NCBI GenBank assembly: GCA_045577675.1
Contig: JAZNIV010000082.1
Coordinates: forward strand, 1-32,091
Reading direction: 5' to 3'
Source: UBA1738 sp045577675
GTDB lineage: Bacteria > Bacillota > Clostridia > UBA1381
Length of the DNA stretch: 32,091 nt
Part shown: positions 7,069-14,981 of the stretch, in pieces
Layout of the letters: each line of letters opens with the position of its first letter
How positions within the stretch are numbered: position 1 is the stretch's first letter
Translations under genes and position numbers: made by a program
The notes under the pieces: model-generated
Seen by the model: only the letters and a program-made list of their open reading frames with translations
Told to the model about the DNA's origin: nothing
The model's database searches: none

Positions 7069-8181
7069 ATGAAAACAAACGAAAAAATAGTGTGCTCTGT
7101 ATGTGGGATAGTCATAACAGAGGGAACAACAAAAAGCTTTGATGGTCAGAAAATGTGTGAGCATTGTTTTGATGAAAGGACAACAACTTGCGATAATTGC
7201 GGGGACAGAATATGGGGAGATAATGCAGAGGGCGATTCTAATTATACATTATGCTCTCATTGTTACGAGTATAGTTATACAACTTGCGAGGAGTGCGGTA
7301 GGCTCATACACAATGAAGATGCTTTGTATGAAGATGGTGAGGATTATCCTTATTGCAGAGATTGCTTTGAAAAGCTGAATGACAATTCAATAAAAAATTA
7401 CAGTTATAAGCCTGAGCCGATTTTTTATGGCTCAGGCAATTTATTTTATGGGGTTGAATTGGAAATAGACAAAGGCGGTGAAGATAACTTAAATGCACAA
7501 AAATTGATTGATATTGCAAATGAAAATGATGAAAGAATTTACTGTAAGCACGATGGCTCTATCAATAACGGTTTTGAGATTGTATCACATCCAATGAGCC
7601 TTGATTATCACATTAACAGTATGAATTGGCTGGATATATTTGAAAACGCAGTCGAAATGGATTACCGATCCCATAACACCTCTACTTGTGGTCTGCATAT
7701 TCATTGTTCTCGCTCCGCCTTTGGAAAGGATTATGATGAACAGGAAAAGACTATCGGCAGATTAATATTTTTTGTTGAAAAGCATTGGAATGAGCTTGTT
7801 AAGTTTTCAAGACGTACACCCGAAAATCTTAACCACTGGGCAGCTAAATATGCGACTATTTCAAGCACAACAGAAGAAACCTATAAAAAGGCAAAAGACA
7901 AGCGTATGGGAAGATACGTAGCTGTTAATCTTGAAAATTATAACACGATAGAGTTCCGCTTATTCAGAGGTACTCTCCACTATAAAACATTTATTGCAAC
8001 CTTACAGCTAGTTGATGAAATTTGCTACCAAGCAATTAATCTGTCGGATAAGGAAATGGAAGAATTGTCTTGGTCTGACTTTGTATCAAATATACTCCCC
8101 AAAAAGTTTGAGCTTATAGAATACTTAAAATCAAAAAGGCTCTATGTAAATGAATCTGTAACAGAAAGCGAGGAAATGTAA
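7069..8181 (+). CDS. Amidoligase with N-terminal zinc ribbons
   Basis: A 370-residue protein. Residues 9-99 hold six CxxC pairs (9/12, 30/33, 41/44, 62/65, 73/76, 96/99), that is three LIM-like zinc-binding modules. After a linker comes an Amidoligase_2-type (COOH-NH2 ligase, glutamine-synthetase fold) domain: NLFYGVELEID, HDGSINNGFEIVSHP, CGLHIHC and NTIEFRLFRGTL are the family's metal, nucleotide and substrate motifs. Such enzymes form amide or isopeptide bonds using ATP. The next gene starts one base after the stop and encodes a glutamine amidotransferase, so ammonia or amine supply is probably coupled. Shine-Dalgarno GTGAGG is weak but well placed. The zinc modules may recruit a protein or nucleic acid target. 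Substrate is unknown. Confidence 0.82.
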   Translation: MKTNEKIVCSVCGIVITEGTTKSFDGQKMCEHCFDERTTTCDNCGDRIWGDNAEGDSNYTLCSHCYEYSYTTCEECGRLIHNEDALYEDGEDYPYCRDCFEKLNDNSIKNYSYKPEPIFYGSGNLFYGVELEIDKGGEDNLNAQKLIDIANENDERIYCKHDGSINNGFEIVSHPMSLDYHINSMNWLDIFENAVEMDYRSHNTSTCGLHIHCSRSAFGKDYDEQEKTIGRLIFFVEKHWNELVKFSRRTPENLNHWAAKYATISSTTEETYKKAKDKRMGRYVAVNLENYNTIEFRLFRGTLHYKTFIATLQLVDEICYQAINLSDKEMEELSWSDFVSNILPKKFELIEYLKSKRLYVNESVTESEEM

Positions 8182-9090
8182 ATGTGTTGCTTATTTGGAT
8201 TTTATAATTATAGTGGTCAGCCTATTAAGAATTTAAGCCATTTAACAAATGCTCTTGCAGAGGAAGCAACTGTGAGAGGAACGGATGCAACGGGAATTGC
8301 CTATAACCATAAAGGCAAGCTTGTTATACATAAAGAACCGAAATCCGCTTTTCAGGTCGATTTTAAGCACCCTGACGATATTGTTTCTGTTACAGGACAT
8401 ACAAGGCATTCTACGCAAGGGAACAAAAATAAAAACTACAACAATCACCCTTTTTCCGGACATTGCAAAAATGTAAATTTTGCACTTGCACACAACGGGG
8501 TTTTAACCAATGACTCTAAACTACGAAAGGAACTACGACTACCAAATACGAAAATCGAAACAGATAGCTTTATTGCAGTTCAACTTATCGAAAAGAAAAA
8601 GATGCTCAACAGCGAAAGTATAAAATTTATGTCAGAAAAAATAAATGGTAGCTTTGCTTTTTCGATTCTTGATAGCAACAATACCTTATGGCTTATTCGT
8701 GGTGATAGTCCGTTATCGCTCATACATATTCCAAAATACAAATTATATGTATATGCTTCAACTGAGGAAATTCTTTATAAAGCATTAGTTGAAACAAAGC
8801 TATTTGCAGAAATCAAGAAAGGAGCTTTTGAAGAAATTGAAATAAACTCCGGTGATATTTTAAATATATTATCTGACGGAACTATTGTTTATGATAAGTT
8901 TGATTATACGGATTACAGTTATTTCGCTCATTGCCAATGGTGGACTTATAATGGTTCTAAAAACAGTTACATTGATGATTTAAAGTCCGTTGCCGCTTAT
9001 CAAGGATATTCACCTGATGATGTGGATGCGTTGCTACAAAATGGTTTTACTCCCGAAGAGGTTGAGGAATATCTGTATTGTATAGAATAA
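8182..9090 (+). CDS. Class II glutamine amidotransferase (Ntn hydrolase)
   Basis: A 302-residue protein beginning Met-Cys-Cys, so removal of Met exposes the catalytic N-terminal cysteine. Class II motifs follow in order: VRGTDATGIAY, GHTRHSTQGN, NHPF and FALAHNGVL, with the expected Arg, Asn and Gly of the glutamine site and oxyanion hole. It lacks the synthase domain of GlmS, PurF or AsnB, so it probably hands ammonia to a partner. The start directly abuts the amidoligase stop (TAAATG), and the Shine-Dalgarno GAGGAA lies inside that gene, so translation is coupled. The C-terminal ~60 residues end in a UBA-like helical motif (DDVDALLQNGFTPEEVEEYL). GAT-II genes next to amidoligases are a known arrangement in mobile elements. 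Confidence 0.85.
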   Translation: MCCLFGFYNYSGQPIKNLSHLTNALAEEATVRGTDATGIAYNHKGKLVIHKEPKSAFQVDFKHPDDIVSVTGHTRHSTQGNKNKNYNNHPFSGHCKNVNFALAHNGVLTNDSKLRKELRLPNTKIETDSFIAVQLIEKKKMLNSESIKFMSEKINGSFAFSILDSNNTLWLIRGDSPLSLIHIPKYKLYVYASTEEILYKALVETKLFAEIKKGAFEEIEINSGDILNILSDGTIVYDKFDYTDYSYFAHCQWWTYNGSKNSYIDDLKSVAAYQGYSPDDVDALLQNGFTPEEVEEYLYCIE

Positions 9091-9115
9091 TAGGAATTTT
9101 ATAAGGAAGAATACA

Positions 9116-9184
9116 ATGAATTATGTATTTTACAATGCAACGAAAATTGCATATAATTGTCGCATATTGTATGATGGGAAGTGA
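9116..9184 (+). CDS. 22-codon leader ORF overlapping the Mor-type gene
   Basis: MNYVFYNATKIAYNCRILYDGK, with a good Shine-Dalgarno (AAGGAAGA, 5 bp before ATG). Its TGA stop (9182-9184) overlaps the GTG start (9181-9183) of the Mor-type gene, which has only a poor, badly spaced Shine-Dalgarno of its own. This fits a translated leader that couples initiation of the downstream gene. No function for the peptide is claimed. Confidence 0.55.
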   Translation: MNYVFYNATKIAYNCRILYDGK

Positions 9185-9441
9185 TTATAATTGGTGTAGA
9201 AGAAATTAATGCTTTGAATGAAGTCTATAAAGAGCTTGTTGACCTTATAGGGTATGATAACACAATGATACTATATACCCATTTTAAAGGGCAGCAGATT
9301 ACATTTCCCATCAAGCTGTTTAATCCTGATTGTGTATGCGAAATGATAAAACAGCAATATGATGGAACAAATGCTAAAAAATTAGCAAGAAATTTTGGTT
9401 ATTCAGAACGTTGGGTAAAGGAATTAGTAAAGAGAGGTTGA
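9181..9441 (+). CDS. Mor transcription activator family protein
   Basis: 86 residues. VYKELVDLIGYDNTMILYTHFKGQQITFPI followed by a C-terminal helix-turn-helix (NAKKLARNFGYSERWVKELVKR) matches the layout of the small Mor/C-type activators known from phage Mu and widespread in Firmicute mobile elements. It would bind DNA as a dimer and turn on element genes. The start is GTG, entered by overlap with a 22-codon ORF. The stop is followed after 2 bp by the next ATG, and the small genes to 10373 form one transcription unit. Target promoter not identified. Confidence 0.75.
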   Translation: MIIIGVEEINALNEVYKELVDLIGYDNTMILYTHFKGQQITFPIKLFNPDCVCEMIKQQYDGTNAKKLARNFGYSERWVKELVKRG

Positions 9442-9443
9442 AT

Positions 9444-9605
9444 ATGAATAATAACGGAAAACAAATACAATGGATGTGTACTTATTGCGGGCGTACGGAA
9501 TGGCGTAAAGATTGGACTGGTAGACCGATGCCCGGAATATGTAGTAAACGTCCGCTAAAAAAAGGTCCACACCGTTGGGTAAAGAACAGGGAAATGAAGG
9601 CATAA
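9444..9605 (+). CDS. Small zinc-ribbon-like protein
   Basis: 53 residues: MNNNGKQIQWMCTYCGRTEW..., with one CxxC pair, a third Cys (MPGICSKRP) and a His (GPHRWVKN), a plausible single zinc site. The start at 9444 follows AGAGAGG; an upstream extension to 9411 would overlap the Mor-type gene. Highly basic at the C-terminus (RWVKNREMKA). Seen as a small accessory ORF in Firmicute elements; function unknown. Confidence 0.65.
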   Translation: MNNNGKQIQWMCTYCGRTEWRKDWTGRPMPGICSKRPLKKGPHRWVKNREMKA

Positions 9606-9608
9606 ATT

Positions 9609-9827
9609 ATGATTTTTATTTGGATTATTATATTATTACTATTAATAGGATTTTTTACGAGCGATTCCGGCAAGGTTATTACAGCAATAGGAGTAATTTC
9701 GGTTGCTGTATTTCTTATAGCAAAGCTTACAGGATTCTCTATTTTAACACAAATCCCTAAATGGGGATTGGTGGCAATTATAGTAATAGTAGCAGGAGTA
9801 ATATTAACCGCTCTTTTTAGAGATTAA
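9609..9827 (+). CDS. Small membrane protein
   Basis: 72 residues with three hydrophobic stretches: 1-17 (MIFIWIIILLLLIGFFT), about 22-44 (ITAIGVISVAVFLIAKL) and about 52-69 (WGLVAIIVIVAGVILTALF), ending FRD. It starts 3 bp after the preceding stop, with GAAGG upstream. No conserved polar motif. It lies between the zinc-ribbon ORF and the 174-residue protein; possibly an immunity, exclusion or toxin-like peptide, but nothing in the sequence decides. Confidence 0.65.
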   Translation: MIFIWIIILLLLIGFFTSDSGKVITAIGVISVAVFLIAKLTGFSILTQIPKWGLVAIIVIVAGVILTALFRD

Positions 9828-9848
9828 TAATTTTCGGGAGATTAAAAA

Positions 9849-10373
9849 ATGAAATTTGACGTTTTGGCGGCTTTAAAGAAAAAGTTTCGCACATTAGAGG
9901 AATGTTGTCGCACATTTGATAAAAAAGAACTTACAGGACTATCTGATGAATGTAATTCGACATTGGACGAAATATTTAATTTAGACATCACTACATATTT
10001 ACTGTATTTGACCGCATCTGATAGTTATATATCCGGACAGGAAATAGAAATGTTTACCTACATAACCGAGTTAGAAATAGATGATGCTAATGCAATGCGT
10101 GATACCATTGAAAATACAAACGTATATTCAAATGAATTTGCTACAACTGTTCCTTGGATTATAAAAATTATGACAAGATGTGAAAATACTTTAAATTCTA
10201 TTAATGGATATGCACAGTATTCTATAGTTAATGATTTTCTTGAATTTTTTAAATTACTCGGTTTGACATATATTAGTATTGATGATGAAATGTGCGAATC
10301 AGAAAAAGCAGACTATTTATCTTATATAAGTATGATTGAAGATTATATTGAAGATAAGTTGCTTTATAATTAG
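9849..10373 (+). CDS. Acidic all-helical protein, weakly TerB-like
   Basis: 174 residues, acidic and predicted to be helical. LLYLTASDSYISGQEIEMFTYI and, later, LGLTYISIDDEMCESEKADYLSYI look like two diverged copies of an Asp-x-x-Ile-x-x-x-Glu helix-loop pattern reminiscent of TerB-like domains, which often accompany small membrane proteins. The family link is weak. The Shine-Dalgarno GGGAG lies 8 bp before ATG. Last gene before the large hairpin at 10426-10498, so probably the end of the amidoligase operon. Confidence 0.6.
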   Translation: MKFDVLAALKKKFRTLEECCRTFDKKELTGLSDECNSTLDEIFNLDITTYLLYLTASDSYISGQEIEMFTYITELEIDDANAMRDTIENTNVYSNEFATTVPWIIKIMTRCENTLNSINGYAQYSIVNDFLEFFKLLGLTYISIDDEMCESEKADYLSYISMIEDYIEDKLLYN

Positions 10374-10425
10374 TTTCTAAAGGTACACCTTTAAAAACTA
10401 TGAAATTTTAATAAAAACAAGACAA

Positions 10426-10504
10426 AAAAGTGTCTGTAAAGGTTTATCTGAGATTTTGGGATATATCCCAAAATGCTTTGGCCTTTATGGACACTTTTGT
10501 TTTT
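10426..10504 (+). terminator. Large composite inverted repeat: terminator before the resolvase
   Basis: The outer arms (10426-10442 and 10482-10498) are 17 nt with two mismatches (AAAAGTGTC ... GACACTTTT). The inner 22-bp segment 10453-10474 is a perfect palindrome (ATTTTGGGATA and its complement). T-rich DNA follows (TTTTGTTTTT). It would end the operon from 7069. It also occupies the resolvase 5' region, so it may be a res-like or attenuating element. Confidence 0.6.
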
Positions 10505-10514
10505 GGAGGAAGAT

Positions 10515-11117
10515 ATGAATAATAAGATTTTTTACTACGCACGTGTTTCAAGCCGAGAGCAAAATCTTGACCGACAAATTGAAGCATTTAAAAAGCTTGG
10601 CGCAGATGAACGTGAGATAATATGTGATAAGGAAAGCGGAAAGGATTTTAACAGAAGCGGTTATCAGGCTCTTAAAAACACAATGCTCCGAAGTGGTGAT
10701 ACATTAATTGTAAAATCACTTGACCGACTTTCAAGGAATAAGAGTGATATAAAAAACGAACTGCAATATTTCAAAGATAATAATATTCGCTTAAAAGTCA
10801 TTGACCTTCCTACTACAATGATGGACTTACCCGAAGGTCAGGAATGGGTGTTTGATATGGTTAATAATATTCTGATTGAAGTATTAGGAACAATAGCTGA
10901 ACAGGAGCGACAGACAATCCGCAAAAGACAACGGGAAGGCATAGCTGCTGCTAAAGCGAAAGGCAAGCATCTTGGCAGACCGCAGGCGGTCAAGCCTGCA
11001 GAATTTGATGACATTTTTTCAGAATGGAAGAAGGGCAACATAACAGCACGCCAAGCATATACAATGCTTGGCGTGAGTAAGAGTGTGTTTTACAGGTGGA
11101 TTAAGGTTATTACATAG
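10515..11117 (+). CDS. Small serine recombinase (resolvase/invertase)
   Basis: 200 residues. The resolvase catalytic domain starts FYYARVSSREQNLDRQ with Ser12 as nucleophile, then LIVKSLDRLSRN with the active-site Arg residues, and the long E-helix. The C-terminal DNA-binding helix-turn-helix is NITARQAYTMLGVSKSVFYRWI. Length and layout match the Tn3 resolvase / Hin invertase group, not the large integrases. The start at 10515 has GGAGGA upstream; extension to 10473 would begin inside the palindrome. It could resolve multimers of the element or invert a segment; no partner site pair is evident apart from the adjacent palindrome. Confidence 0.92.
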   Translation: MNNKIFYYARVSSREQNLDRQIEAFKKLGADEREIICDKESGKDFNRSGYQALKNTMLRSGDTLIVKSLDRLSRNKSDIKNELQYFKDNNIRLKVIDLPTTMMDLPEGQEWVFDMVNNILIEVLGTIAEQERQTIRKRQREGIAAAKAKGKHLGRPQAVKPAEFDDIFSEWKKGNITARQAYTMLGVSKSVFYRWIKVIT

Positions 11118-11195
11118 TGACAGCAATGACATCATTTTGAAAACTTGTATATGGTAAGATATATAAGTTATTAAAGAGGTGTCTTAGCTGTCACT
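11116..11195. other. Inverted repeat spanning two convergent gene ends
   Basis: AGTGACAGC (11116-11124) and its complement GCTGTCACT (11187-11195) enclose 62 bp. They overlap the resolvase stop and the XRE gene's 3' end. No U-tract; meaning uncertain. Confidence 0.35.
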
Positions 11196-12275
11196 TTCCC
11201 TATTCTCATTATATCTATTTAAGATTTTGTCTAAAAGGTTTATAATATCCTTTGAATCCCTTTTATTATCCTTATAGCCCTTTATGATTTCTTGTATAAG
11301 GTCTAAAATATTTTTTAAATCTGTTTTTTGAAGAAGCAAAAGTTGATTTGTAAGCTTGCATATAAAGGAATGACTAACTTCATTTCTGTGTAGTATTCTT
11401 GTGAAATTTCGTATAATACGATTTTCATCAAATTGCTCTATTTGGCGAAGTTCAAATAAATAGTCAATAAGATTATAATTTGTGTATTGCATAAAACCTT
11501 TTTGAAATACTTCTGTGAGTTTTTGATGATATAATAAATTTATATCTACATTGTTGACTTTTTGCACTAACCATTGAACAGGAGAACAATTCTGTATAAT
11601 TAAGCAATCATTAAAGTCTTTGTGCAGAAAAAAATCAGCGGAATCATTGGGTAAATTTTTTACAATGCTATTATTTTTCTTACCGGAAGCTATTGTATAT
11701 TCAACATATTTATCTTTGTGTAAAGATGTACTCGTTACATAATATTTTTTAGTAATGTACGTCAAATGCAATATTTTGTTGTCAATATGTAATCGTATTC
11801 CGTTTTGATGTTCTTTTGCTATATCAATTAAACTTCTAATCCTAAAGTCCGGCATCTCAAATTCTTTTTCACCAATGAAAATCTTTCTGCAAGTGGAATG
11901 TTCAATGTTGGAATACCAATCACTTAGCAACTTTTGATTAGTATATGGATTTGTATAGCAATAATTTTCAAGTTCGCATTTTTCAAAATCACTTTTTGCC
12001 AATAAGTATAGTGGAGAGCACTTTATTTCCTCAGAAATCATTTGCAATATCTCAATGTTTATAAATGCTGTATTTCCGTTTTCAATCTTAGAAATCTGAG
12101 AATGTGATATAGCTAATTTTCTTGCAAGTTGTCTAAGCGGTAAATTAAGAGCTTCACGCTTTTTACGGATTCTTTCCCCGTATTTACACACATCATTTAA
12201 GCACTTTTCAAAATACATAGGATAATAAGTTATATATAATTCTTCCAAAGCATCTGTATTTTTTGTTTCATCCAA
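11184..12275 (-). CDS. XRE-family regulator with large C-terminal domain
   Basis: 363 residues from TTG 12275. The helix-turn-helix is IRKKREALNLPLRQLARKLA followed by ISHSQISKIENGN, in the first ~75 residues. The remaining ~270 residues are helical and unrecognised, much longer than a CI-like repressor. TTG is chosen because AGGGGGG lies 8-9 bp upstream and because the promoter TTGATT-17-TATAAT ends only 21 bp above it. The longer frame to 12329 would overlap the promoter and could not be translated. It is divergent from the D5 helicase gene with operator-like repeats between, so it is the likely replication/lysogeny-type switch of the element. Confidence 0.8.
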   Translation of the reverse strand: MDETKNTDALEELYITYYPMYFEKCLNDVCKYGERIRKKREALNLPLRQLARKLAISHSQISKIENGNTAFINIEILQMISEEIKCSPLYLLAKSDFEKCELENYCYTNPYTNQKLLSDWYSNIEHSTCRKIFIGEKEFEMPDFRIRSLIDIAKEHQNGIRLHIDNKILHLTYITKKYYVTSTSLHKDKYVEYTIASGKKNNSIVKNLPNDSADFFLHKDFNDCLIIQNCSPVQWLVQKVNNVDINLLYHQKLTEVFQKGFMQYTNYNLIDYLFELRQIEQFDENRIIRNFTRILHRNEVSHSFICKLTNQLLLLQKTDLKNILDLIQEIIKGYKDNKRDSKDIINLLDKILNRYNENRESDS

Positions 12276-12296
12276 ATCAAACACCCCCCTATTTTT

Positions 12297-12325
12297 ATTA
12301 TACCATAGTGGTTCCAAAAAATCAA
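12297..12325 (-). promoter_or_regulatory. Promoter of the XRE regulator
   Basis: TTGATT, 17 bp, TATAAT on the minus strand. Transcription should begin close to 12290, at the Shine-Dalgarno itself, giving a very short leader. Confidence 0.75.
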
Positions 12326-12342
12326 TCAAATGGTTCTAAAAA
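12308..12342. promoter_or_regulatory. Direct repeats between XRE and helicase genes, candidate operators
   Basis: GTGGTTCCAAAAA (12308-12320) and ATGGTTCTAAAAA (12330-12342), 22 bp start to start (two helical turns), match at 11 of 13. The first lies in the XRE promoter spacer and touches its -35. Likely binding sites for the XRE protein, controlling both directions. Confidence 0.5.
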
Positions 12343-12415
12343 TAAAATTAGAGGTCTAGGGTTTATAATTATATCACAGTCAATCGACTGATAAATTTTT
12401 TTGGAGGTATAGCTT

Positions 12416-14095
12416 ATGAAAACAGATAAGCGATTAAGACAAATGTGTAAATTTTACACAGAGGAAGCAACCCGAAATCTTTCACCAATGTGTAGGTTTT
12501 TGGATGATGAAGAAGCAGTATTGAAAAAAGATGAAAGTAATATAATTTCATCAAAAGCAGGAAAAAATCAGAAGCTGCAACCTATGATACAATATTTGCC
12601 GGAAGGCATTGTTGTATCAGAAGAAACAAAGACAGTGGATATAGATGCAAATAAAAATCCGCCTAATCAAATCAGTAATGTTGAAGCGGAAAATATGAAT
12701 CAAATATTATCATATATTCCTTATAACTGCCTTAACATTGACACATTGCCTTTTACACAAAAACATCCCGAAAATGCTATTGGCTGGGCTGAAATCTATT
12801 TAAAGGCAACATCTACGGAACTTGTTTACAGTATTGATGAAAAAGTTTTCAGAAGATGGAATGGTTATTATTGGGAGATTATCACACAGGAAGAGGTACA
12901 AAAAGATGTAATATTTGTCCTGAAACAATATTATTATCACTCTTGTAATACGACATTTGAAGAAGATGCAGTAAAAAGCGGTAATTTCAAATCAGTGAGA
13001 GAAATTGTAGAGGTTTTAAAATCTCTTAAAGGAAAGCAAGAATGTGACTTTAATCAAACCAAGCGTTGTGTTTGCGTAAAAAATGGAGTTTTCTCATTTG
13101 ATACTAATGCATTATACCCACATTCAGTATATAAGCAATGCTATATAACCTATATGATAGACGTTGACTATATACAAGGATATACGGATAATACATTCAG
13201 CAGTTTTATCAGTAGCATAATGCTCGATTATGAAAATGCAAGCTGTCTGCAACGTATTTATGGTTATCCCTTGCTCGGTGAACCAAACGAGCAGCTATGC
13301 TTCATCCTTAAAGGGAGTGGAGCAAATGGTAAGAGTACGCTAAATAATGCTGTTCAGAATGTAGTAAAGGATTTGGCTACTGTAATACGCATAGAGTATT
13401 TTACAACAACTATCGCATCTAATCCGGATGCACCTTCTCCGGCAACATATCAGCTTAAAGATAAGCTATATGCTTTTACATCAGAAGGCAAAGCCGGAAT
13501 ATCATTAAATGATGCACAGGTAAAGAAACACATCGGCGGCGGAAAGCTGATTGCACGAAAACCATACTGTAATTTGGTTGAGTTTGACAGTAAGTTTGTG
13601 TTGTTTTTTGATACCAATCACGTTCCTCATTTTTCAGAGGGTGGTTATTCAATGGAAAGACGTGTTGTTATTATCCCTTTCCCTGCAACCTTTAAGGGAA
13701 ATTCCTTAAATAAGGATATGAATAAATTGCTTGATTCAGAAAGCTGTAAAAGAGCAATGCTTTCGTGGTTGATTGACGGTGCTATTGCCTACAGGATGTA
13801 TGGACTTCAACTTACACCGAGAATAATAGAAGCGACCAAGCAGTATTTTCTTACAGAAGATACTATCGGTACATTTTTCAGAGAGTGTATTGTTGAAGAT
13901 AATGAAGGAAAGGTCACTATGATGGAGCTTTATAACGCTTACAAGCTATATTGCGACCAAAACTTGGTTGAAGCAAAAAACAAGGATGTGTTCTCCAAAT
14001 CGGAATTACTAAAGAAATACCCAAGCAGACGTAGCGGAAAACTTGGACGATATAAAGTTGGATTAAGACTAAAAGACGAATACAGGAATGTTTAA
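12416..14095 (+). CDS. D5/P4-type superfamily 3 helicase (primase C-terminal type)
   Basis: 559 residues. A variable N-terminus (to ~105) is followed by a D5_N-like region, ending before the P-loop GSGANGKST at 300-308 (Lys306). Further SF3 features: EGKAGISLNDAQVKKHIGGGK and VLFFDTNHVPHFSEG, then the Arg-finger-like MERRVVIIPFP. The C-terminal ~90 residues look like the poxvirus D5 / phage P4 alpha DNA-binding tail. Such proteins form hexamers that open the origin of satellites, plasmids and phages. There is no recognisable primase catalytic domain at the N-terminus, so priming may come from the host. Shine-Dalgarno TTGGAGG is 8 bp before ATG. The origin is not identified. Confidence 0.9.
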   Translation: MKTDKRLRQMCKFYTEEATRNLSPMCRFLDDEEAVLKKDESNIISSKAGKNQKLQPMIQYLPEGIVVSEETKTVDIDANKNPPNQISNVEAENMNQILSYIPYNCLNIDTLPFTQKHPENAIGWAEIYLKATSTELVYSIDEKVFRRWNGYYWEIITQEEVQKDVIFVLKQYYYHSCNTTFEEDAVKSGNFKSVREIVEVLKSLKGKQECDFNQTKRCVCVKNGVFSFDTNALYPHSVYKQCYITYMIDVDYIQGYTDNTFSSFISSIMLDYENASCLQRIYGYPLLGEPNEQLCFILKGSGANGKSTLNNAVQNVVKDLATVIRIEYFTTTIASNPDAPSPATYQLKDKLYAFTSEGKAGISLNDAQVKKHIGGGKLIARKPYCNLVEFDSKFVLFFDTNHVPHFSEGGYSMERRVVIIPFPATFKGNSLNKDMNKLLDSESCKRAMLSWLIDGAIAYRMYGLQLTPRIIEATKQYFLTEDTIGTFFRECIVEDNEGKVTMMELYNAYKLYCDQNLVEAKNKDVFSKSELLKKYPSRRSGKLGRYKVGLRLKDEYRNV

Positions 14096-14110
14096 ATGGA
14101 GGAAACTACA

Positions 14111-14767
14111 ATGAAAAGAAGCATATTAAAATTTGATAAGGTATCGGATAATACATATCAAACTATTATCAGGAATAATCACGGACGAAAGATATATTTA
14201 AAGATTAATCGTATTGTTGAAACAATCACAATCAGCGATTGCTTCTACATTGACAGACCAACGAGGAATGGCAACAGAGCCATTCCTCAAAAGTGGACAA
14301 CCATAAAATGTAATTATAGTAATTTGAATGATGTATTAGCCGGAGAGCTTGATAAATATTTTTACGGTATTGAGTTTTCTGATAAGCAAACCAATACATC
14401 CACGGAAGAATATATCACAAATTATATGCAAAACTGCAAAAAACACAAATTTCTGATACTTATTGAGTGTGATGGTATTTTGAAAACAAGGTTAAAAAAC
14501 AGGGTTCACAGAACTATCTATATTGAAATCAGACAAAATGGTTACAGAGGGCTAATAGAAAATTGTCATTATTGCGACAGGCGTTACAAACGCAATAATC
14601 AGCTTATAACACCATTTGAACTAAAAACCATATACTTTGATTATAGTACAGAAAAAGTGCTTGAAATCGTAAATAATGAGCTTAATTGCAATTTTACAGA
14701 TGTCATTATTACAAGAGATACATTTGGATTTGAAAAAAGCGATATTCCTATATGCGGTTCGATATAA
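14111..14767 (+). CDS. Hypothetical protein downstream of the helicase
   Basis: 218 residues starting at ATG 14111, because GGAGGAA lies 7 bp upstream. The ATG at 14096, just after the helicase stop, itself begins that Shine-Dalgarno. Rich in basic and aromatic residues (RNNHGRKIYLKINRIVETITIS, YRGLIENCHYCDRRYKRNNQ) with one CxxC pair; no family recognised. Coupling with the helicase suggests a role in element replication or its control. Confidence 0.7.
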   Translation: MKRSILKFDKVSDNTYQTIIRNNHGRKIYLKINRIVETITISDCFYIDRPTRNGNRAIPQKWTTIKCNYSNLNDVLAGELDKYFYGIEFSDKQTNTSTEEYITNYMQNCKKHKFLILIECDGILKTRLKNRVHRTIYIEIRQNGYRGLIENCHYCDRRYKRNNQLITPFELKTIYFDYSTEKVLEIVNNELNCNFTDVIITRDTFGFEKSDIPICGSI

Positions 14768-14813
14768 GTACAGGCTTATATTGCATAAACTTAAAAAAGG
14801 AGGTTGATATTTT

Positions 14814-14945
14814 ATGTCAGAATACACAGATGCAAAGAATAATACATATAAGATAACAAATACTGTACTTTTAACCGCAGAGGAAAAAGAACAGGCAGAA
14901 TATGAAATAGTTGAGGAATTATACAAGATTTTCACACGAAAATAA
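14814..14945 (+). CDS. 43-residue ORF before the serine recombinase
   Basis: MSEYTDAKNNTYKITNTVLL..., ending in an acidic helix EEKEQAEYEIVEELYKIF. A strong Shine-Dalgarno (AAAGGAGG, 9 bp) supports translation. It lies 36 bp before the large recombinase, in the same position as small accessory ORFs near TnpX-type recombinases. An excisionase-like role is possible but unproven. Confidence 0.65.
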   Translation: MSEYTDAKNNTYKITNTVLLTAEEKEQAEYEIVEELYKIFTRK

Positions 14946-14981
14946 ACAACTGAAAATTTAAGGCAAAGGAGGTGAAATCGT

